From Latrodectus hesperus (taxonomy: Eukaryota; Arthropoda; Arachnida; Araneae; Theridiidae), in assembly GCA_037975125.1 (NCBI GenBank), contig CM075853.1, forward strand, positions 54,320,958 through 54,384,957: DNA of 64,000 nt, read 5' to 3'. A program made the translations under genes and the position numbers. Position 1 is the first letter of the stretch; each line of letters starts with the position of its first letter. Below, one piece after another: positions 36,294 to 47,731 of the stretch. Under the pieces are notes generated by a model that saw nothing but the letters and a program-made list of their open reading frames with translations, searched no databases and was not told where the DNA came from.

Positions 36294-39200
36294 GACAGAG
36301 AGAGATAGAGAAAGAGAAAGAGAGAGAGAGAGAGAGAGACAGAGAGAGAAAGAGAGAAAAAGAAAGAGAAAGATAGAGATAGGGAGAAAGAGGGAGATAG
36401 AGAGAGAGAAAGAAAGAGATAGAGAGAGAAAAAAAAGAAAAATTGAATCCAATTTTTCAAAAAAAAAAAATCTTTTATTGAAGAAATATATGTTGCATAT
36501 GAAATTGAAAAGTTAGTTTTGATCAACTGCTACAGTTTGCATACTTAATGATCTTCATGACCTATAGATATTATTGAAGGACAGAACTACGTTATAGTCA
36601 TGTATGTAAACCATTCCTATTAGATGGTTCTAGTGGCGGATGATTTGAATTTAAAAAATTTCGAATGAACATCCTTAAAAATATCTTTATTTTTCAAGCA
36701 ACAGTTCAGTTGAATATTACAGCTTAAAATTTAGAGTGACTTTATTATTTTAACAATCGAATTTGCTATAAAAAGATTTATTTGAATACGTATCTCATTT
36801 GCTTATATCAGTGTGAACCCAAATATACATGTTGTGATTGCCAGTTAAATTGCTCAATGTCTCAAAAATCGAAACTTATTGCACATCTGATCCGTGTTTA
36901 TTTATAGCTCAGAATGACGTTTATAAGTTATGTTGCTTTAACACAATATGAAGTTCAGAGCCGTAACAGAATATCAGGCAATTCTGTAACTAAATACTTA
37001 TCGGTTTGTAGGTCTGCATTCTGAATCGTATTGATTGCACAATATAAAAAGAGGATGATTATTTCAAATTGATCGTGTTGGTGGACAAGCGTATTATGTG
37101 TGAGGCATCTTGTAATTACTATATATTTTCTAAAACATAGATAAATATGCTGTTATGAATTTTCATATATCTTAAGATTTTTAATGGTTTGGAATATAAA
37201 TGTTCAATAGTGTGTCCCTAAGACATTTTTAAATATGTTTTGAGCTAAAAAATATGATTACTGTTTAATTCAACGCATACATGTTATGAATGATCTAACT
37301 TAATGATTACTGCTATACCTGGTGCTATATTCTGCCAAAATATAAGAAGATAATCATCTCTGTCCGATCTATTCTGCTCATGGTCGAATCCAATAGCGTG
37401 AGTCAACTCGTGAATGATGGTACCGACGTCACCACACCCTGAACCTAACGACACCGGCTGTGAGCCTCCTGTTCGTCCCCAATGAGAGTAACATCTTCGA
37501 ATTAAATGAATAAAATTTAATATGTGATATGCAAAATAAATAATTGTCTCTAAAGAAGAAATATTTTATTATATTTTCACAATAGGATATGTACCATGTA
37601 CCGTTGTATTATTTTTTCAAAACCTTTACTAGCTTAAGACCATATAGATATCTGTTAACAGCAATATGAATGATGTATTAAAGTAAGAAAGTCCTCATTA
37701 TTGACGAGAAAAAATTAGGTTGCGATGAAATAGTTAGAATGTTTTTAAATTAAGTTTTTTTAAAAGAAATTCATCGTCTCTGACATTTTCCACAAATACA
37801 AGTATTTTGTATAAGGATTTTTTTTATTAAGGTAAAGAAATTACATAGAGTTTTAATTTCAATTTTTCAAGCTTTAATTTAAAGAAAAATTCTAAGCCAG
37901 TAATATACTTCATTTTTTATGCCCATTAATATATAGGAGACTTGTGAATTTATCTTATTTCATATAAAAGTACTGAAAATAGTTAAGAATATTTACACTA
38001 CTGACCATTAAAATTGCTACACCAGGAAAGCGGCACACCACACACGTGAAATTTGAATGACAGGTAGAACTTGCTGTGATATGCAAATGGTTAGATTTTC
38101 AGCGCATTCATACAAAGCAGGCGACAGTAGCGACATCTACAATGTGTATAAAATCAGAGATTTGATAGCAGTTTTCTCATACTCAATTTCCGTTTCAACG
38201 TTGTTTTCGGCAAAGAAAGTTGCTGTAATGCCTCGTGTAAGAAGAAGAAATGCCTGTCAGCACGTGTCTGACTTTGATCGAGGAAGGATTATAGCCTACC
38301 GGGATTGTGGTTTATCGTACAGCAGTATTGCTGCTCGCGTCGGTCGAAACCCCATGACTGTTAGCAGAATATGGAATCGATGGGTTCAGGAAAATCATAT
38401 GGAACGTCATGCAGGATCTCAGCGACCCCCCATCACTAACAGCAGAGGGACAGACATCTAATCCGCATGGTCACAAGGGCTCGTACAGCCACGTCACGAG
38501 CCCTGAGTCGAGAAATGGAGTCATTTGCAAGGCAACAAGTTTCTGCTCGAACAGTTCGACGACGTTTGCAGCAGCATGGATTGTCTGCACGGCGTCCATG
38601 GCTTCGGTTACCAATGACGCTGCGTCACAGACAGAAGCGCCTTCAATGGTGTGATCAGCGACGAACCTGGACGCGGGAATGGCATCACGTCATCTTTACT
38701 GATGAATCTCGGTTCTGTATACAGGACCATGATGGCCGCATACGCGTTTGGAGGCAACGTGGAGAACGCGCATTGCCAGCTTACATTGGACATCGCCATA
38801 CTGGCCCATCTGCTGGAGTGATGGTATGGAGTGCCATTGGATACACGTCTCGATCACCTCTTGTTCGCATTACCGGCACTTTGAACATCAACCGTTACAT
38901 TTCCGATGTGTTAAGTCCCGTGGCTCTGTCCTATCTTCGAGGCTTCCCTAATGCTTTTTTTCATCAGGATAATGCTCGACCGCATGTTGCCCGTACTGTT
39001 TTAAACTTCCTTGATACAGAACAGGTTCGACTTTTACCCTGGCCAGCACGTTCTCCTGATCTGTCACTAATTGAGAACGTGTGATCAATGGTTGCCGAAC
39101 GATTGGCACGTCATCACTCACCATCCACTACTGTCGATGAACTGTGGCATAGTGTTGAAGTTGCATGGACTGAGATTCCCGTACATGCCATACAATCTCT

Positions 39201-42200
39201 ATTTGACTCCATGCCTAGGTGGATAAATGCTATTATTGCAGCCAGAGGTGGCTGCTCTGGGTACTGATTTCTCAAGATCTATACATCCTAATTTCCTGTA
39301 AATCTAATCACTTGTTCTTTCCACTATAATGTATGTGTCGAATAAATATCGTTTTGTTATTTGCCTTCCTTTTTGGTGTAGCAATTTTAATGGCCAGTAG
39401 TGTAAATTGAAGAATTATTAACAGTTATCCATTTAGAAATTCTTTAAGATAGAATTATAACATATTTATTTTGTTATAACATTAGTTTTGGAAAGTATAT
39501 TTATTGTAGAAAATATATTTCTTTATTTTATAAGTTTTTCCCTACATTTTCCCATTTATATTAAAAAATAGTATTTTATTTTTCTAGAATCATTTACTCA
39601 CCCGTCACCAGAGAATATCCTTATATAGCTTTTTTCTTTGTCTCTAGGGACAAATTTTATGCATGTTTTTTCCATTATGTGGTTCATAGCTTGCATGATT
39701 TCTTCCTTCATATAATCTAAAAATAAAAAATTTTAACAGATCAGCATGCTATCCTAAATTTTAATTTCATGTTATAAGACGTATTTAAGCTGAAACAAAT
39801 TGATGTGTATACGTGTGTATGAGAGATAATACATTTTAATAATTTCATTTTGAGTTTCTTTCTAAAATATACATTTATATCTAACACTTGAATCTTAAGT
39901 AAAGCAAAAAAATATTTGACATCGCTGGATATGTTTAGATTTAATTAAAGTTGAAGATTTTATTTAAAATTAACATATTCTTCGTTTCGCATGTAAACTT
40001 ACAATAACTTAAAGAATTTTGTTAGATAAAGTAATAACATCCCACTTTAGATAATATATATATAAATAAGTGCAAAAAGCCCGAAAATAATTAGAAAAAT
40101 TATCATTCATCTTTGATAAGTTGAAACCAGATGCCAAAATTTTGTGCAAAAAAACCTTATTGAAAAAATCTGTTAAATAAGACCCTGTTGGTGCTCCAGA
40201 GTTGTAACAAAATAATGTCTTTGTAAACTTGGAAAAGATTGCTTTGCAGTCTTTTTTCTCTAACCAGCGAAATGTTTTAACCAGAGTTAAAGTACCAAGA
40301 TATTTTGATTGCCAATATTGAGAACTTTAGCCCCCCAAGGTGGCTTTTGATAAGTGAAGTTGGTTCAGCAGTTTATCGAATGAGTTTTACAAATAGGCTA
40401 AGTTTTCTTATACTCAATATCTTCAAATAAACTAAGCTTAGCACAAAATATTTAAAGATGCACTTGGTGCACTCCAGATACTACTTTATTCATTTTACCC
40501 TGCGTTTAACGATGCATTGTGAAACTTGTATGGCAGTTTCGTAATTATTGGTTGAAGTGAGAAATAACCATGCACTTTGCTTGATTACATGAACTGTGAA
40601 GCTCTCACCTATAGATGCGATGTTATTATTTATAGGAAATAAATCCTTACCATATATTTTAAAAATGAAGACTTTGGTTCTCTGTGAAAGACAATTGAGA
40701 ATAGACTTCTTTGTGGAGGGGTTACATTCTCAAGCCTAGAACTTATGAACTCAATATATAACTTTTTTATTAAAATATGCTTAGACATCCAGAAAGATAT
40801 TGACATTAAAAGTGATTGGCAAGCACTTTTGGTAACTAGAAACCCACTGGAGAAGATTAATGAAGAGATAAGGATGGACATAATGGAAACCATCCAATGT
40901 TATACCAAATGCTTAGAAATACCTTACTTTGGCGAACATTACGGTCAAATATTTATTTATTCAGTGGTTGCACAGTTTTACTGATGAATTGAGTTTGATT
41001 TCCTTTTTTACGTAAGAGGTAAGGTGTTTCCATAACTTTTTTCAAATGATCATGCAGATTACACTAGTACCACCTAATATGATGAAGTAATGCCATATAT
41101 ACAGTACTAAAACAATTATTGCTATCCATCATTAGCTTGCAAAATTAGTAATAGTTTTCTGATTCTCCCGTAGCCATTTAATTAATTAGTTCTGTTGAAT
41201 AACCATCAATTATTGAAATTTTGCATGTCATGAATTCCTGAGAACTCCGACTTTAACAAATCACTCCTCAATAAATGCTTGATTGTGATCGCCTTTGGAG
41301 AGACCAGGAAGATCTCCTTGTAAAAAGTAGTACAAGTTTAATACATTAGCATAACAATGCCATTTCTTATTAGCGAATTAAAGCGTTTCGAAAAAATTTA
41401 TTCACATATAATATGGTAGGAAATCTTTAGATTCGCATGATTTTAAAAAGTTGAAGGATGATAACTTCTCTTATTCCCGATAGCCAAAAGACGATGTTAT
41501 TGTAGATTTCCACCGGTCTATAGGGTACGAGTACCTTGCTGTCTACCTATACCGAATATATATTTAAACTGATCCTTTTTGCTTATTTGGGTTGGGGGAG
41601 AAATAGACATGGACCACCTGTTCCGATGTGGAGCTTTATGTGGAAGAAGCGTCAAGATACTGGGAGGTAAGATTGCTCATTTGGCGATGACTTCGGTCTT
41701 CTTGGTCTTAGCTCTATTATTCGTGCCTTTATATAGGATTTTAATTCCTTTTTGCTATTCAATAGAAAGAAACAAATATTTATCTTTCTTATGATAAATC
41801 TTTTATAAGTCAGATATAAATTTTCGTAATAAAACTCATGTTATTACGAATACATACGTATTAAAACCCATACGTTGTAAAGGTACTTTTCCATTTCGCC
41901 GGCGCAGGCGATAAAGTCGCCAAAATGATACAAACGGTGCTAGAGGGAATATCTCCGCTGGTAACCTTTTACTGCTACATTTCCAAAACATGTGACGGCC
42001 TTTTACTGTCAACAACTTTATTACGACTCTTTTTTTAAACATTTCATAATTTTATGCTATATTGCATATAAACAAATTTAATAATTTCATAAAATCTCTC
42101 TAGAAAAATCGGATTTTAAAAATGAATCTTAAAAAATAATAATCGGTACAAATTCACATAAAAAATATAAAAAAAAAGATTTTGAAATATGCATCACCCG

Positions 42201-45200
42201 AATTGTAATCTAATATAATAAGTAAATAAATTGAGGCTCTGACACTCATCATTCCACGCATAGCGTGAACACGAGAACAACAATTAAATAAATAAATTAA
42301 AACTTTTTTATGTAAAACAACATTATTTAAAATTTTTTATGTATATACTGTGTGTTGTTGCCAATTGGCGACTTAATTTTCGCTTGGCGAGATTTGCGCC
42401 GGCGAAATGGAAAAGTACCGTTGTAAAATACTTAATAAAACTCATGTATGAACGAACAGTGCATAATTACAGTAATTTAAGAAATCAAATTATATATATA
42501 GTAAACATTTTAAAACTTTTAGATGATTTTAACTGAAGGGAGTAAGTTTTAAACAGCGTTCGATTAAAACCCTAAAAAAGTAAAAATTTTATTTGCAATT
42601 TAGTTCCACAGGTTCTTCATGATTGAAAATATCACAATGACAATAAAACGAAATAAGCAAATAAAAATTAATCAGCAATCTAATGAAATATTTTGCAATA
42701 ATTATTAAAATGATTGTGTACAATAAAAATTAGCACACAAAGGAAAAGCCTTACATTTGAATGATGATTTAAAAGATTCAAACATATTTTTGAATTATTT
42801 TCTAACACACAATTTATTTAATTATCTATTCATTATAATATGCTTAATAACATGAAAACGACAAAATTTGCCAACGATATTTAATTTTAATGAATTATGA
42901 TATTTGTACTTTTTTCAGTATTTATCTTTACACAGTTTAATACATATATTGTCAATAAGCATTTATATAAATATCATTATTGATAAAATTATTTGCTTTT
43001 ATGTTAACTAATAAAGAGAAATTATATATTAATTTTAATGAAATTATAGATTTTAAATAAATAGCTCTGATTGAAAATTTTACCCAATTTTTGTGTAAGA
43101 AACGGAATATTGCTTTTTACTGAAGATTCAAAGATCAGATATTTACCAAGAGCTTTGTCTAACTTATATGGTATTATTCCTTCAGGCCATTTTTTCACAT
43201 CATCAACAATGGCATTTCGATCCTGAAAAGTAATGTACATTTGTTAAAAAAATGAATAATGATGGATTATTATGATAAAATAAATTAAAATGATAGCATT
43301 AGTATTAATGACAACATGTATTAATGTGAATAATTTATAAACTCAAACAATTTTACAACTGTTTATATTGTAACTAATAAACAATAATAAATCAATATAC
43401 AAAAATAAATAAATGTTTATATATACATATCGTGCAATTTTTAGAAAAAAACAATTTGTTGTTGAAGTACTCAATTTTTTTTTTAAATTTGCGTTTACGT
43501 GTAATTTAAAATTATTTTACCGTAATTTCTAAAAAAATGGAAGTGTATCCAAATTATTAAATCTTTTCAAGCGAAATCAGTATTCAAAAATGCTAACTTT
43601 ATGTCTCCAGATTAATTTGAGGAAGAGCAAGAAAATGTAGGTAACGAAAATGTAGTCGGACTACTTAGATTATACACTGATCAGAATTTGCAAAATATTT
43701 TTAATTTAAATAGTGATGAATGGTTATTAACTGTCAAAGACTTAACAGGATAAAAAAATATTGATGTACTGTAATTGCTTGTAGCAAAAGTTAAATACTA
43801 GGTAATATATATGTATAATATATAATGATACTAATATTCATTAGACCAATGATATTGTATAATAATGAATGCTAGACCCTTAACAAAAACATATGAAGAA
43901 AGAATTCTAATTTTTTTAAAGAAAAATATCTCAGAAAAGATATAGATCAGTTAGAAAAAATAGCATTTGGCTAATTTTCTTAAACTAAAGAAACTAGAAC
44001 CTAATTTAACCCAAGCTGTCAAATCTTATTGTATAAGGTGGATTAGACATATTTTTAGATGTGACAGAATGTTATTTTTAACATGATCCAATCTATCACA
44101 TCTAAAATTAACCATTGCAAGTGTTGAGAGTAACCGGAAAAAAAGAGAAATACATTGCTCAAAATGAATAGACTGTGTGAAGACACATTTGAAGGTCCTA
44201 AATTATTGTCAGACTATGTATAGTGATTGATTGCATCAGTTACAAGAAGCGTGTAGGGATGACTTTGGCTTTTAATAGACAACAGGGCAACTAAGGAAAA
44301 GTTCAGCTAAAAATTAAAAAGATTGTGAAACTTACGAAGTTTTTATCAATTCCTGAAATGTCTCCTTGAAAAAGGTCAGGATTTTCCATCGGGGGCCGGG
44401 GAAAACCATCTGCGAAAGAAAAAAAAATGAATATTTGAATCTTGTCTCTTCATAACTATGAATGGATTAATTGTAAATATTTATATTAGGGAATTAAATA
44501 TCAAACAATTTTTGAATCTCGCATAGAAAAATCTGTAAAATGCTATACCTTTAATGTCTATTGATTGAAACAATTTTTAAAAACATGCATTTTTTCATAG
44601 AATTGAAATAGATAATTTTTATTTAATATCAACATGTAGATACAAGATATATATCATATTCAATATTCCGGTTAGTTTAGATGAGCTGTTTGGAATTTGA
44701 TTTTCATTACATAAACATCATTTGTATATTGTATTTATTTGTTGAGATTTTAATTTTTTAACTGAATCCGCTAAAAATGAATTAAAAAATAAATTCATCT
44801 TCCCATTTCCTTCTGTACATTACTTCATATAACAAATGCAAAAGTAAAAACAAAATCAACCTATTATTTTAAGTGTTTTTTTTACATATTAAAACAGTAT
44901 CTCACTAAAAACAATTAAATATTACAATTTATTATGCTCTGAGAAACATTTCCTGGAATCTTAATGTCACCATTTTTGTACCTATAACAGGGCTTCTTAA
45001 ACTATGGGTCGCGACCCCATTTGGGGTCGCGTAGCAAAGTTCTGGGGTCGCGAGAGTTAAAATACAATTAAACAGAAAATGTTTTTAACTTGTAAAATTA
45101 TTGTTATAAAGATAAAATAACAATTATCGTAGATAAATATATCATAAAATCTTCTAGTTCGGAAAGATAGTTTGTACCTGCATTTCTATTAAGAGTATTA

Positions 45201-47287
45201 TAATACTCTTAATAGAAATGCAGGTACAAACCGAAAAACCGAAATGATTTTGAAACCGAAACCGAAATGATCCTGAGAAATATTATCAACAAAATTTCTA
45301 GGTATTATTGCTGAAGAAACTATATAAACATTTCGTTTTATTCTCATTTAGCCATTGTTTGATTGTGAACGAAGTGCATGTTATTCCGAATTTGTCAGTT
45401 TAATAATAATAAATACAATTTTATAATTTTTTGTGCAATTTTTAATTTTAGATTTTTGTATGTTTCAAAACGAATTCTAAACTTATATATTTTTATATGT
45501 ATATGTATATTGTTACCTAATAAATAAATCATCAAAAAATATTAATTTATTTTTTTTATATTTGTATGGGGTCGTCAAGAAACTCGCAATCATAAATGGG
45601 GTAGTGAATTACAGAAGTTTAAGAAGCCCTGACCTATAAAATTGGGAGTAAAGTCAAAGTCATCAAATAAAAATAAAGTGTTAAACGAGTTGATAATTTT
45701 TCGAGTTGCTGCTTATTTTGAAAAAAAAATAAAAAAAAGAAATAAATTCTCTTTTGCATTTGGAAAGGAAACTATCAATGCCGTTACAAAGCTAAGCAGT
45801 AATTTCCACGGATATTACTTTTAGAAACAATACTGTGCTATTCGTCGTGTCTTGAAAAGACGAAATCTATTTATTATATAATAAATCTCTACAGATCATT
45901 CTTAACTCAATCAAATATCAATCGTAAATGTCCATTTAAATAAAATATGCATAAGGCCTAATCTTCAGTAGTTGATATGGTGTCGAATAGAGGAAAGGAT
46001 AATAGCTCTGGCGTTTATATAATCCACCATTTGATCGTAGTTAAAAATTCCAAAATATTTGATGGCACTTAATCAGTTTACTAACTGACACATTTTTGAT
46101 TCATTCAACAACATTATGCCAACAAACGCTTATGGAAAAAGTAACTAAATGTGCAGCTTGTAATTTTTAAAAAGATTGTTGCTTTCGGGATTGTCGTTTC
46201 ATAATCTGTTAAGGTTTAACGTAGTAGTAGAATCGCAGTTTTTAAATACTCTAGCTTTCAATCTTTAGATTATCCACTATATGCTATCAATCACTCTTCA
46301 AGTTTTGTCCTATATTGGGAAAGGTGATATTTAAATTTGTCATGGATCCATTTCTTTAAAAAGGAACAGTTTTTGATTGGTTGAATGAGTCTAAGGACAT
46401 ATAGCTTAATTATACAAAATCTACACATGTAATTAGTTAAACTTTTAAAATAAATTGTTATCTTCTTAGTACTGTGTGGACGTTTGGAAAGAAAAAATTT
46501 CAAGACAGATATCAATATAAATTATTGTTCTAATTAACCGGGCACTGATATCAAAATTTAGGATGCTTTTCATAAATTTACGATAATCAACTTTATAAAT
46601 CTCATGCGACAAACGCATGACGTCATAATTTATTGTTCATGTATTTTCAGCAGTTGCCTTTGATTTTTGTTCATTAATTACAACATATTCAAACAAAAGA
46701 TTAATTTTGGAGTATAATTATCTTTCATAAATTTTTGTTCATTTTAATGAAAACATAATTGTTGTGGAAATAGTCATTTAGAAGATTTTATCGTGAAAAA
46801 ATTTCCACTCTTGATTTTACAAATAAAGCAATGAACTTATTTTAACAAATGTATATTTTTATGAATTTGATTTATTTATAATATAGCAACTTGACAACTT
46901 AGTTTGAAAATTAAATTCTTGAACCTGAAATAAAAAACATAATGCCTCAAAGTTTACATTTCAAACTAATCAAGAATTTAATTCTTCAAAATATAATTAT
47001 GAATAATTGACTATAAAATGAAAAATGAGAGATGTTATGCATATAGATGTTAAATTGTTGTTTTTAGTTAAGGGTGTATCGATTAATTTATTAATATTAT
47101 AGTAATTCCTCGCTTCTAAATTATATGCAAAATTTTGTTATGGTAGAAATATTTCTTTTCTATGAATTGTTTTATTGTTCTAATAAATAATGATTAAAAA
47201 AAGTTACTCACTTGTTACAGTGAAAATTGCTGCAATAAAGATAGCCCACATGTTGGTGATGCCAATACTTTCCAAAGTAATACTCAT
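34966..47287 (-). CDS. astacin-like metalloprotease, gene B (six exons)
   Basis: Family M12A secreted protease, about 250 residues. Exons: 47212-47287, 44336-44409, 43147-43222, 39602-39716, 37319-37494, 34966-35201; GT-AG introns, phases 1,0,1,2,1, no break. Seen: signal region, propeptide FQGDI, mature start [23 protein letters not shown]-like Cys region, zinc site [13 protein letters not shown] with RSDRD, Met-turn [11 protein letters not shown], and last Cys in YEC followed by KQKL, three residues longer than A and C. It lacks accessory domains. HELTHAIGF and the HEQN after it group B with C. An internal in-frame ATG at 47251 gives a more usual signal peptide ([13 protein letters not shown]) and a 238-residue product. 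Three mobile elements lie in its introns. Digestive or venom role cannot be decided here. Confidence 0.88.
36258..36437. repeat. GA-rich microsatellite
   Basis: About 180 bases of AGAG with scattered C, A and T interruptions, in gene B intron 5. The Arg/Glu and Leu/Ser open frames over it on both strands are artefacts. Confidence 0.95.
37319..37494 (-). CDS. gene B exon 5, zinc site
   Basis: [14 protein letters not shown] and the zinc helix [13 protein letters not shown] with RSDRDDYL. Ligands and catalytic Glu intact. Confidence 0.95.
37996..39402 (+). mobile_element. Tc1-family transposon
   Basis: Bounded by TA at 37994-37995 and 39403-39404. Terminal inverted repeats of about 27 bases start CACTACTG and contain CCATTAAAATTGCTACACC at both ends, with one mismatch (GACC against GGCC). 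It carries a transposase with one frameshift and one nonsense codon. It fills most of gene B intron 4. Confidence 0.95.
38228..39267 (+). pseudogene. Tc1 (DD34E) transposase with two lesions
   Basis: Starts [19 protein letters not shown] with a helix-turn-helix ([19 protein letters not shown]), then [19 protein letters not shown], catalytic blocks [19 protein letters not shown] and SPDLSLIEN. Counting from the second Asp to the Glu gives DD34E. A one-base frame change lies near 38446-38455, and a stop (TGA at 39082-39084) falls where the family has Trp in ENVW. Coding then continues to a normal end (CSGY) at 39267. Two lesions only, so it died recently. Such copies are very common in spiders. 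Confidence 0.9.
39602..39716 (-). CDS. gene B exon 4
   Basis: First conserved Cys ([11 protein letters not shown]) and YIRIFSGDG at the end. 115 bases, as in gene C. The Tc1 element ends only 200 bases away in the next intron. Confidence 0.9.
40745..40984 (+). other. unrecognised coding-like open frame in gene B intron 3
   Basis: A 79-codon frame on the strand opposite gene B with protein-like composition: [20 protein letters not shown], then [17 protein letters not shown] and [19 protein letters not shown]. The charged, amphipathic pattern is unlike the AT-rich noise around it. I do not recognise the family; a remnant of a transposon or viral gene is the likeliest source. No splice sites or start context stand out. 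Confidence 0.3.
41874..41881 (+). repeat. left target duplication of a hAT MITE
   Basis: GTTGTAAA, exactly repeated at 42420-42427. Confidence 0.9.
41882..42419. mobile_element. hAT MITE, 538 bp
   Basis: Exact 25-bp terminal inverted repeats begin GGTACTTTTCCATTTCGCC and run into a CpG-rich GGCGCA. Beyond these, CGCC-type words recur inverted (AAGTCGCCA against TGGCGACTT). Exact 8-bp target duplication. No transposase. Young insertion in gene B intron 3. Confidence 0.93.
42420..42427 (+). repeat. right target duplication of a hAT MITE
   Basis: Exact copy of 41874-41881. Confidence 0.9.
42428..43146. other. remainder of gene B intron 3
   Basis: AT-rich, nothing recognised. Confidence 0.6.
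43147..43222 (-). CDS. gene B exon 3, mature N-terminus
   Basis: DRNAI at the activation region followed by [13 protein letters not shown]. Acceptor TTTTCAG, donor GTAAAT. Confidence 0.9.
44336..44409 (-). CDS. gene B exon 2, propeptide
   Basis: Encodes a Pro-rich start (FPRPP) then NPDLFQGDI, the aspartate-switch motif. Acceptor TTTCGCAG, donor GTAAGT. Confidence 0.88.
44980..44987 (+). repeat. left target duplication of a second hAT MITE
   Basis: ACCTATAA, exactly repeated at 45632-45639. Confidence 0.92.
44988..45631. mobile_element. hAT MITE, 644 bp, with an internal perfect palindrome
   Basis: Ends CAGGGCTTCTTAAACT on the left and its complement on the right, with GGGTCGCGACCCC next to the left end and a matching but decayed GGGTCG/GGGGTAG word at the right. 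Exact 8-bp target duplication. This terminus is typical of a widespread hAT group. No transposase. Lies in gene B intron 1 and contains a 62-bp palindrome. Confidence 0.93.
45170..45231. repeat. perfect 30-bp inverted repeat with 2-base loop
   Basis: Arms 45170-45199 and 45202-45231 are exact complements, starting GTTTGTACCTGCATTTC. It lies inside the 644-bp MITE and is followed by repeated ACCGAAA words. Confidence 0.92.
45632..45639 (+). repeat. right target duplication of the second hAT MITE
   Basis: Exact copy of 44980-44987. Confidence 0.92.
45640..47211. other. remainder of gene B intron 1
   Basis: AT-rich. Short open frames at 45642-45824 and 46291-46515 show no family features. A TGACGTCA palindrome occurs at about 46618, of unknown meaning. 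Confidence 0.5.
47212..47287 (-). CDS. gene B exon 1, signal peptide
   Basis: First ATG gives a polar start ([12 protein letters not shown]) before the hydrophobic core; the ATG at 47251 starts directly at [11 protein letters not shown] give the longer form but the shorter is likely. Donor GTGAGT. Confidence 0.75.
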
Positions 47288-47634
47288 AAAAAAAATTAAA
47301 GAAAATTTATTTCGACTTTTTTTCTTGTATTTTGCTTATCTTCCTACTAGCAACAGCTGTTTATCTTCAATCTATGAATACTCTCAGCAACGTATATCTT
47401 TTAGAGAAAAGAAAAAAAAACTTTGATTTAGTTTCTAAGAGATAAATAGAACAGGATAATTAGAAATATTAGATTTTAAGGCCTAATTTTTTTACAACCG
47501 AATTTTGGACTTAAATAATATTAATGTCTGAATATATGCCCATATGTGAGAAATTGTAAGTAAAGAAATAAGTCGTCAAAACCTCATAGTTTAAAATAAT
47601 TTGTACCTTTGTTTATGTGTTTGTGGGATGATGA

Positions 47635-47635
<1 letters not shown>

Positions 47636-47728
<93 letters not shown>
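47636..47728. repeat. (AT)n microsatellite upstream of gene B
   Basis: TA repeat with one G interruption, about 350 bases upstream of the gene B start. Confidence 0.95.

Positions 47729-47731
<3 letters not shown>

Noticed and set aside
36177..36526. Leu/Ser-rich and Arg/Glu-rich open frames
   Set aside because: Translations of the GA-rich microsatellite on both strands.
38608..38799. Minus-strand open frame within the Tc1 element
   Set aside because: Shadow of the transposase frame on the opposite strand.
43570..44280. Possible transposase remnant in gene B intron 2
   Set aside because: Some protein-like words on the plus strand, but no motif order that I can assign to a family.
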